The notes under the pieces are model-generated. The model did no database searches and had not been told where the DNA came from. It saw only the letters and a list, made by a program, of their open reading frames with translations. Of a DNA stretch of 64,000 bases, positions 55,920 to 64,000 are shown in pieces. Origin of the DNA: Mauremys mutica. Its lineage: Eukaryota > Chordata > Testudines > Geoemydidae. Each line of letters starts with the position of its first letter. Position 1 is the first letter of the stretch. The stretch spans positions 277,928,045-277,992,044 of the forward strand of contig NC_059072.1 in NCBI RefSeq assembly GCF_020497125.1, written 5' to 3'. The translations under genes and the position numbers were made by a program.

Positions 55920-58900
55920 GGTTCCTAGAGTTACTGACCATTAGGACTATTAGGAGACCAAAGCCCCGAGGTAAGTGGGGAAGTGGGATTCCGGGAGGAA
56001 GCACAAGCAGGAGACTGCAAGAGGGGAGGACTCCTGTCTCAGACCGAGAAAGCGGGACAATCAGCGAGTTATCTTAAGTGCCTATACACAAATGCAAGAA
56101 GCCTGGGGAACAAGCAGGGAGAACTAGAAGTCCTGGCACAGTCAAGGAATTATGATGTAATTGGAATAACAGAGTCTTGGTGGGATGACTCACATGATTG
56201 GAGTACTGTCATGGATGGATATAAACTCTTCAGGAAGGATAGGCAGGGCAGAAAAGGTGGGGGAGTTGCGTTGTATGTAAGAGAGCAGTATGACTGCTCA
56301 GAGCTCCAGTATGAAACTGCAGAAAAATCTGAGAGTCTCTGGAATAAATTTAGAAGTCTGAACAAAAAGGGTAATGTCGTGGTGGGAGTCTGCTACAGAC
56401 CACCGGACCAGGGGGATGAGGTGGACGAGGCTTTCTACCAGCAACTAACAGAAGTTGCTAGATCACAGGCCCTGGTTCTCATGGGTGACTTTAATCACCC
56501 CGATATCTGCTGGGAGAGCAATACAGCAGTGCACAGACAATCCAGGAAGTTTCTGGAAAGTGTAGGGGACAATTTCCTGGTGCAAGTGCTGGAGGAACCA
56601 ACTAGGGGAAAAGCTCTTCTTGTCCTGCTGCTCACAAACAGGGAAGAAATAGTAGAGGAAACAATAGTGGATGGGAACCTGGGAGGCAGTGACCATGAGA
56701 TGGTCGAGTTCAGGATCCTGACACAAGGAAGAAAGGAGAGCAGTAGAACAGAGACCCTGGACTTCAGAAAAGCAGACTTTGACTCCCTGAGGGAACTGAT
56801 GGGCAAGGTCTCCTGGGAGAATAACGTGACAGGGAAAGGAGTCGAGGAAAGCTGGCTGTATTTCAAAGAAACCTTATTGAGGTTGCAGGAACAAACCATC
56901 CCGATGTGTAGGAAGAAAAGCAAATATGTCAGGCGACCAGCATGGCTCAACAGTGAAATCCTTGCTTGTCTTAAACACAAAAAAACAGCTTATAAGACGT
57001 GGAAGATTGGACAAATAACCAGGGAGGAGTATAAAAGTATTGCTCAGGCATGCAAGAGTTAAATTAGGAAGGCCAAATCACACTTGGAGTTGCAGCTAGC
57101 CGGAGATGTTAGGAGTAACAAACAGGGTTTCTTTAGGTATGTTAACAACAGGAAGAAAGTCAAGGAAAGTGTGGGCCCCTTGCTGAATGAGGGAGGGAAC
57201 CTAGTGACGGAGGATGTGGAGAAAGCTAGTGTACTCAATGCTTTTTTTGCCTCTGTCTTCACAGACAAGCTCAGCTCCCAGACAGCTGCACTCTGCAGCA
57301 CGGTATGGGGAGGAGGTGACCAGCTCTCTGTGGAGAAAGAAGTAGTTCGGGACTATTTAGGAAAGCTGGATGAGCACAAGTCCATGGGGCTGGATGCGCT
57401 GCATCCGAGGGTGCTAAAGGAGTTGGCCGATGAGATTGCAGAGCCATTGGCCATTATCTTTGAAAAATCATGGCGATCGAGGGAGGTCCCGGACGACTGG
57501 AAAAAAGCTAATGTAGTGCCCATCTTTAAAAAAGGGAAGAAGGAAGATCCAGGGAACTACAGGCCAGTCAGTCTCACCTCAGTCCCTGGAAAAATCATGG
57601 AACAGGTCCTCAAGGAATCAATCCTGAACCACTTAAAGGAGGGGAAAGTGATCAGGAACAGTCAGCATGGATTCACCAAGGGCAAGTCATGTCTGACTAA
57701 CCTAATTGCCTTCTATGATGAGATAACCGGCTCTGTGGATGAGGGGAAAGCAGTGGATGTGCTATTTCTGGACTTTAGCAAAGCTTTTGATACAGTCTCC
57801 CACAGTATTCTTGCCAGCAAGTTAAAGAAGTATGGGCTGGATGAATGGACGGTAAGGTGGATAGAAAACTGGCTAGATGGTCGGGCTCAACGGGTAATGA
57901 TCAATGGTTCCATGTCTAGTTGGCAGCCGGTCTCAAGTGGAGTGCCCCAAGGGTCGGTGCTGGGGCCGGTTTTGTTCAATATCTTCATTAACGATCTGGA
58001 GGATGGTGTGGACTGCACCCTTAGCAAGTTTGCAGATGACACTAAACTGGGAGGAGTGGTTGATACGCTGGAGGGTAGGGATAGGATACAGAGGGACCTA
58101 GACAAATTAGAGGATTGGGCCAAAAGAAATATGATGAGGTTCAACAAGGACAAGTGCAGAGTCCTGCACTTAGGACAGAAGAATCTCATGCACTGTTATA
58201 AACTAGGGACCGAATGGCTGGGCAGCAGTTCTGCAGAAAAGGACTTAGGGGTTATGGTGGACGAAAAGCTGAATATGAGTCAACAGTGTGCACTTGTTGC
58301 CAAGAAGGCTAATGGCATTTTGGGTTGTATAAGTAGGGGCATTTCCAGCAGATCGAGGGATGTGATCATTCCCCTCTACTCAGCACTGGTGAGGCCTCAT
58401 TTGGAGTACTGTGTCCAGTTTTGGGCCCCACACTACAAGAAGGATGTGGACAAATTGGAGAGAGTCCAGCGGAGGGCAACAAAAATGATTAGGGGGCTGG
58501 AGCACATGACTTATGAGGAGAGGCTGAGGGAACTGGGATTGTTTAGTCTGCAGAAGAGAAGAATGAGGGGGGATTTGATAGCTGCTTTCAACTACCTGAA
58601 AGGGGGTTCCAAAGAGGATGGATCTAGACTGTTCTCAGTGGTAGAAGATGACAGAACATGGAGTAATGGTCTCAAGTTGCAGAGGGGGAGGTTTAGGTTG
58701 GACATTAGGAAAAACTTTTTCACTAGTAGGGTGGTGAAGAACTGGAATGGGTTACCTAGGGAGGTAGTGGAATCTCCTTCCTTAGAGGTTTTTAAGGTCA
58801 GGCTTGAGAAAGCCCTGGCTGGGATGATTTAGTTGGGTTTGGTCCTGCTTTGAGCAGGGGGTTGGACTAGATGACCTCCTGAGGTTCCTTCCAACCCTGA

Positions 58901-58920
58901 GATTCTATGATTCTATGATA
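55920..58920 (+). mobile_element. Young CR1 LINE, 5'-truncated, complete 3' end
   Basis: Contains nearly all of ORF2 and the full 3' end: the stop at 58830-58832, then a short untranslated tail ('ggtcctgctttgagcagggg', 'ggactagatgacctcctgag') ending in two copies of the 8-bp CR1 repeat ATTCTATG (58902-58917). ORF1 and the 5' untranslated region are missing, so it was truncated on insertion or the start is diverged. The 5' boundary is approximate. No long target duplication, as is usual for CR1. By frame integrity it is the least decayed LINE in the window. Confidence 0.9.
55983..58832 (+). pseudogene. CR1 ORF2: endonuclease-reverse transcriptase, one stop
   Basis: One frame carries the whole protein except for a TAA at 57060-57062, between the endonuclease and the reverse transcriptase. 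First part (359 residues from a GTG at 55983; the true start is unknown): Asn37 in 'TNARSL', Glu64 in 'GITESWW', Asp169/Asn171 in 'MGDFN' and Asp237/His238 in 'GGSDH' are the expected catalytic residues. The block normally L-L-D-L-L-L-T-N reads 'LLVLLLTN', so the acidic residue at about 214 is Val. Second part, counted from Leu at 57084: 'FLDFSKAFD' (228-236), '[11 protein letters not shown]' (285-295) and 'KFADDTKL' (315-322) are intact RT motifs, followed by a Cys/His-poor C-terminal domain ending 'LEKALAGMI'. It once copied CR1 RNA at nicked targets in the nucleus. Confidence 0.9.
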
Positions 58921-59300
58921 CTCTTTGCTGAGTGCTATTTAGCAACAGTTCTGATAAAACGGTTGTTTTATAGAAGTACACTTAAAAAAATCAGTGAAAT
59001 AAAGGATCTTTCCATTTATCTCATGTACCCAAATGTTATGATGTATTTCACTAAGTATCCTATGTAATCAGACATAGACAGCAATAAATAGAAAAAAACA
59101 CTCAGTCCTGAGTTGCAAGCACTTGCATTCTGCTTACTCAGTTTCCATTTTGCTACAATATTTCCTGTGTTAAGATCATTGCTGAACATTTTATTATAGA
59201 TTCCACACACACAAAGTATAAAACTATTGCCCTTTCTCAACAATAGGAAAGTTTTGATAGCATGATTATACAGTATATTCCCCCGAATAGCTAACTATTG
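58921..59300. other. Spacer between two CR1 copies; no gene
   Basis: 380 bp of AT-rich DNA separating the 3' end of one CR1 from the truncated 5' end of the next. Nothing recognisable. Confidence 0.6.
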
Positions 59301-60505
59301 CCTGCTTGCCTTCTATGATGAGATAACTGAGGATATGGGGAAAGCAATGGATGTGATATATCTTGACTTTAGCAAAGCTTTTGATATGGTCTCCCACAGT
59401 ATTCTTGCCAGGAAATTAAAAAGGTATAGATTGAATGAATGTACTGTAAGGTGAATAGAAAGCTTGCTAGATTGATGGGCTCAACAGGTAGAGATCAGTG
59501 GCTTGATGTCTAGTTGGCAGCTAGTATCATGTGGAGTGCCCCAGGGGTCGGTCCTGGAACCGCTTATTTTCAACATCTTTATTAATGATCTTGATGATGG
59601 GATATATTGCACCCTCAGCAAATTTGCAGATGACACTAAACTGCGGGGAGAGGTAGATATGCTAGAGGGTAGGGATAGGGTCAAGAGTTACCTAGACAAG
59701 TTGGAGAATTCAGCCAAAATAAATCTGATGAGGTTCAACAAGGACAAGTGTAGAGTCCTGCACTTAGGAAGGAAGAATCCCATGCACCGCTACAGGCTGG
59801 GGACTTACTGGCTAAGCAACAGTTCTGCAGAAAAGGAGATGGGGATTACAGTGGACAAAAAACTGGATCTGAGTCAGCAGTTTGCCCTTGTTGCCAAGGA
59901 GGCCGATGGCATATTGGGCTGTGTTAGTAGGAGCATTGCCAGCAGATCGAAGAAAGTGATTATTCCCCTCTATTTGGCACTGGTGAGGCCCCACCTGGGG
60001 TATTGCATCCAGTTTTGGTTCCCCCACTACAGAAGGGATGTGGACAAATTGGAGAGAGTCCAGCAGAAGGCAACAAAAATGTTTATTTGTCTGGAACACA
60101 TGACTTACAAGGAGAGGCTGAGGGAACTGGGGTTATTTAGTCTGCAGAAGAGAAGAGTGGGGATTTGATAGCAGCCTTCAACTACCCGAAGGGGGTTTCC
60201 AAAGAAGATGGAGCTAGGCTGTTCTTAGTGGTGGTAGATGACAAAAAAGAAGCAGTGGTCTCAAGTTGCAGTGGGGGATGTCTAGGTTGGATATTAGGAA
60301 ACACTATTTGACTAGGAGGGTGGTGAAGCTCTGGAATGGTTACCTAGGGAGGTGGTGGAATCTCTATCCTTAGAGTTTTTTAAGGCTCGACTTGACAAAG
60401 CCCTGGCTTGGATGATTTAGTTGGGGTTGGTCCTGCTTTGAGCAGGGGGTTGAACTAGATGACTTCCTGATGTCTCTTCCAAACCTAATATTCTATGATT
60501 CTATT
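59301..60505 (+). mobile_element. 5'-truncated CR1 LINE
   Basis: Plus-strand CR1 starting inside the reverse transcriptase ('cctgcttgccttctatgatg', matching 57701 onward in the upstream copy). It runs to the 3' end 'ttctatgattctat' at 60490-60505. A deletion near 59330 and several indels after 60160 distinguish it from the intact copy, so it is older. Same orientation as its neighbour. Confidence 0.88.
59503..60168 (+). pseudogene. CR1 reverse transcriptase C-terminal fragment
   Basis: Open for 221 residues: '[20 protein letters not shown]', '[20 protein letters not shown]', 'VLHLGRKNPMHRYRLGTYWL' and 'LVRPHLGYCIQFWFPHYRR'. The FADD catalytic Asp pair is present, but the upstream D-F-S-K-A-F-D block (about 59367-59390) is in a frame ended by a TGA near 59453. 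The frame is lost after 'QKRRVGI'. No activity expected. Confidence 0.85.
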
Positions 60506-63500
60506 ACTTCACAACAAACCCAATAGGCAGATAGGCTCATTTTACAGACCCGATATTCAAGCAGGCCATATTGTATCATCCTTTTTTAATACACAAAATA
60601 CCCAATGATTTCAATTAGGTTGTTCTCCTTAGAAATCAAGGGTACAACATAGTCCTATTTGAGTAGTGAAATAAATTTGCATCTTTACCTTTAACTGAAT
60701 TTTCCTTAGCTGTGTCAGTTGTATGTAATTGTTATGCTCTGAATTTGAAATTTGCTTACTTGAAACATTAGTAATTGAAGTCTTTTTTCCTTGCCTTGGG
60801 TTTGTTAGAGTAAATTATACTGTATTTGACTTGGTATTTTGAGCCAATGAGATGCAGGTGTGCTATAATATCCCTAGCTCGATGTCACTGAGACATGTGT
60901 GGATACAAGAGAAAATCCTTTAAACACACAGAGGTAGCTCCTTAGTAGTTCATTAGTGTTCATATGCTTTTATGAGGCGATTAAGTGATCCACACCTTCA
61001 GTAGGTGCTGATCTGCCACCCTGTTTGAAGCCAATACTTAAAAGTTATTATTACTTATAGCCTATTCCTTTGTGTGTACAGATTAAATAGCTGCCTTTCT
61101 AGACCATACATTTTTGTCCCGTGGCCCTGAATACAAGTTGACAGATCTGGAAAAACTTACAATGATTTTAAAATAACAATGCATCACTAATGATCACAGG
61201 TATTTTCACATAAACTGAATCTTGTTTATCTCAGTGAAATACATAGCACAGGACATTTTTTTAGATAGTTCCTAAAAGGAATGATGGGTCTGATTAGTCA
61301 TAGCCAGGGCATGAAGAAATTCAGCATTTTCTTAAAAGACATGAATATATCCTTCTCTCTACAGTAAGACCTGCAGAAAACTGAAATATTATGGCAGGTG
61401 CCTCACTAGAGAAGCTATAATCTGGTTTATAAAATAGGGCATGGATTTCTTTCAGCCCCTCCTGTCATAATCAGACTACCATTGAACAGCTGTAATATGC
61501 CATTAGTTCACTCCAAAAAACCAAAATGCTGCTTTCGTATGTCCTTTCATTGTGTGACCCCCATGAGGTGATTTAAGGTCTGTTAGCTCTGTTTTCTTAC
61601 CAATCACACAATCTGAGACTGCTCTCCATATCTCTAACCTATAACACACAATGTTTTGGTCTGAAAATTCCCAAGATAATCCTGGAGTGCAATACACTTG
61701 CTCTTTTCCAGCTTTTGTGTCTCCCTGGAAAATAAAAATCTGGCAGAAAAATAGAAGATGATGATGTATGCTAAGGCCTTATTTTACTAATGTGCTTGCT
61801 GCTCTGACTTTCCCCTTGACAGACCACTTTTATATGACTATCAATTAACTTAAAACAAGTAGGTACTTAATTTATTTAGAAATTAATAGAATGAAAACAT
61901 GCCTTTCCTTTGAGAGCAATGAATTAGTGTTTGTTTTTCCCCTTTCTCACAGCAGACTATGTGGTGTCTTCCTCTAAGGACTGCCTTAGAAATAAGTCAT
62001 AAATGTCATAGTTTGCTCCCAACTAAATTAAGAAAAGAACAACTTAGTCGTGGTGTGTTCCAATGTTGTATTTCACAATGTTTATAATTAAGTGCTTTAC
62101 TCCTCTGAATATATCCTTCTACACTAAGATAATCCCCTAGTATAATAATCATAACTACCTACCTACATACACAGTCATCAGCAGGGCTTGAACCAAAGAC
62201 ATTCTGTACTATAATCACAAGTCTCTACTAATTCAGCTAAAGCAAGATCTCTAATAGTTGTGTAATGGTTCTAGACTTGCAATGAGAGTGATAACCAGAG
62301 GATCCAACAATCTTGTCCTGAGCATTAGAGGTGTACCGAAATTCAGATCTCAACCAGGCTATTTCTGTAACAAAATATGACTTCAGACAAACACTGCAGT
62401 TGTCAGCAAGGATTGAATCTAAAAAACCTCAGCACTAAAAATACATATCTCTACAACTCCAAAGGTGAATTCCTTTAGCTCTAATGCAGCAGCCGTACAG
62501 TTGCTGGGATCAATTACCAAAGGATCACACATTATACTTGTTCATTACACTAACACCAACTGACCTATTCTGTTCATTCCAAATTTCAGTAGCCTCAAGA
62601 ATTTTTTTGTGTGGATGGGTGTGTTTGTGGGATTTTTTTCTTTGTATGTTTTAAATAGGAAGGGGAAGCATGATTCAAGATCACAAGCCAGATTTTCAAA
62701 AGAGCTCTACTTTCATTGAGGTTCCAAAATGAAATGGCTAATTTAAAAAAAAAATTCAGTACCTGGAAAAATACATGAATTTCTCTTCTTCTAGCTACTA
62801 TGGACCAACTACGTATCTGGCAGAAACCCAGGACTCAAGGCAGAAAAAGCCTTGCTCACATATTTAACTCCTCCACTTCAGCTTTCAAGAATAGTTATGG
62901 AACCCACACTGTGTTCTCACTATTTTTAAAATAGACAGACACTTGTTAGTTGGATTCTTTACACATATTATTTTCCTTAGTAGTGTTGTCAGTATAGTTT
63001 AGATAGGAGTCTTTTTTTCAACCCTGAACTATTTCAAGTGGTGTCTGGATTTCAGAAACAATGGCTGATCCAGAGCTGAGTTGCTCTTTAGAAATGTGCA
63101 GTTTTCAAGGGCAAGATGTCAATTTCAAATGATCACATTAGGTCCCTTCAGTGTTTGGGGATGGTTATTCATCACAAGATTATTGACTTTGTGCTTTCTT
63201 TAACCCATGAAATGGAAGTAACATGTAGGCGAACTTGAATGTTGTGGGACTAGAAGAAGCCTTAGTTGCTCAGCTTTGCTCTTCCAAGGATATTGAATTG
63301 TTTGTCCCTAAAATGCATGATAAGAGTCTAAACTACATTTTTGGCACCAGTGACAAAATCCAAATGTTCACCCAATTTGTGACATCCAAGAACTGACTGT
63401 ACAGTAGATAATTATAAAAAGCAATGATCCTGACCCTGCTAGGTGCTGGGCATGGTCACCTCAGTGGCAGTTGAGGGCACTCAATATTTCATCGGACTAG

Positions 63501-64000
63501 CTGCACTGTATGTTTATACCTATGTACCGAGCTCTCTGAAAGGCTTCTTCCCCCATCTCCTGTGTATTAAAATAAACCACATCTTATCTTCTCCCTGTCT
63601 TTCCTCAGGGGAACTTCAGTTTGACTGTGGAAACCATATCTGTGTTCCTCTAACATTTTAAAACACAAATGTAATTTTTATAATTCTAAGGATCTCTATA
63701 GTGAAACAGTTGCTGCCAGTTTTGCATTACAAATCTTTTTCCCAAATAGTGACTCCAAGGCATGGACATCAAAGAAATTGATTTTACTCCATATAGCTAT
63801 TGGCAAAAGACATAGCTTGACTCTCCAATGGTAAGAAAAGATAGTGTCCCTTGTTTTCAGTCCTGTGAATGAAATAAAACAAACAGTATTACATATTTCT
63901 AAAGTAAATCAATATATGTTACATCCACAGCTGCCAAAACCAGTTCACCTCCAAAGTATATTTTCATTACAATGTCAGTATAAATGTTTTAATATAAGAA
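60506..64000. other. No gene recognised; weak repeat traces
   Basis: Mostly AT-rich DNA. 62165-62500 has possible old SINE traces ('cagcagggcttgaaccaaag', 'cagcaaggattgaatctaaa'). 63425-63500 has the phrase 'gtggcagttgagggcactca' typical of an old dispersed amniote repeat. No coding frame is supported. Confidence 0.5.

Noticed and set aside
1..64000. CRISPR array, bacterial operons, ribosome binding sites
   Set aside because: No regularly spaced identical repeats with unique spacers. Gene structure and repeats are those of a vertebrate genome.

Overview
The window reads as intergenic or deep-intronic DNA from a reptile-type amniote, most likely a turtle. The reasons are family resemblances I recognise from memory, not a database search: many CR1-superfamily LINEs, some ending in the diagnostic (ATTCTATG)n 3' repeat; tRNA-derived SINEs of the cryptodiran-turtle (tortoise Pol III / CryI) type; short hAT MITEs; palindromic Harbinger-type MITEs; and ERV solo LTRs. 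I see no exon I can assign with confidence to a cellular host gene, and no rRNA, functional tRNA or CRISPR array. Every long open reading frame that makes sense belongs to a transposable element or is a shadow of one.

Layout. 1-6.5 kb is AT-rich unique-looking DNA with one fold-back element (1.84-2.03 kb). 6.5-17.4 kb holds old LINE pieces, a palindromic Harbinger-type MITE, several small DNA-transposon relics and a second fold-back-family copy (13.86 kb). At 17.4-19.66 kb a minus-strand CR1 is split by a plus-strand CR1, itself split by a solo LTR with a perfect 5-bp target duplication. 20.95-28.76 kb is a LINE-rich block with hAT insertions and a 1.8-kb Harbinger-type element carrying a broken SANT/Myb-like reading frame. 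28.8-34.7 kb has a degenerate minisatellite, another LINE and two SINEs.

34.69-44.67 kb is one deeply nested locus. A minus-strand CR1 was entered by a BED/DUF659-type hAT transposon (35118-42126). That transposon received a small hAT MITE, an ERV solo LTR and a second LTR, and the second LTR was entered by a GTF2IRD2/Charlie-like hAT transposon (37837-40658). The same CR1 also took a hammerhead-bearing fold-back element and two further MITEs. Target duplications, and reading frames that resume after each insert, fix the order of events. 48.8-50.6 kb looks like one LTR inside another. 55.9-58.92 kb is the youngest-looking element: a CR1 whose endonuclease-reverse transcriptase frame is open over about 950 codons except for one stop, but with a probable endonuclease active-site substitution. 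A shorter CR1 follows at 59.3-60.5 kb. The final 3.5 kb is mostly unannotated.

The most interesting signal is that the fold-back family (1836-2028, 13862-13998, 42481-42903) carries what looks like a type I hammerhead ribozyme core with a perfect stem II hairpin. It has 11-12-bp target duplications and a truncated end. This combination fits Penelope-like retroelements. None of the copies here keeps every catalytic nucleotide.
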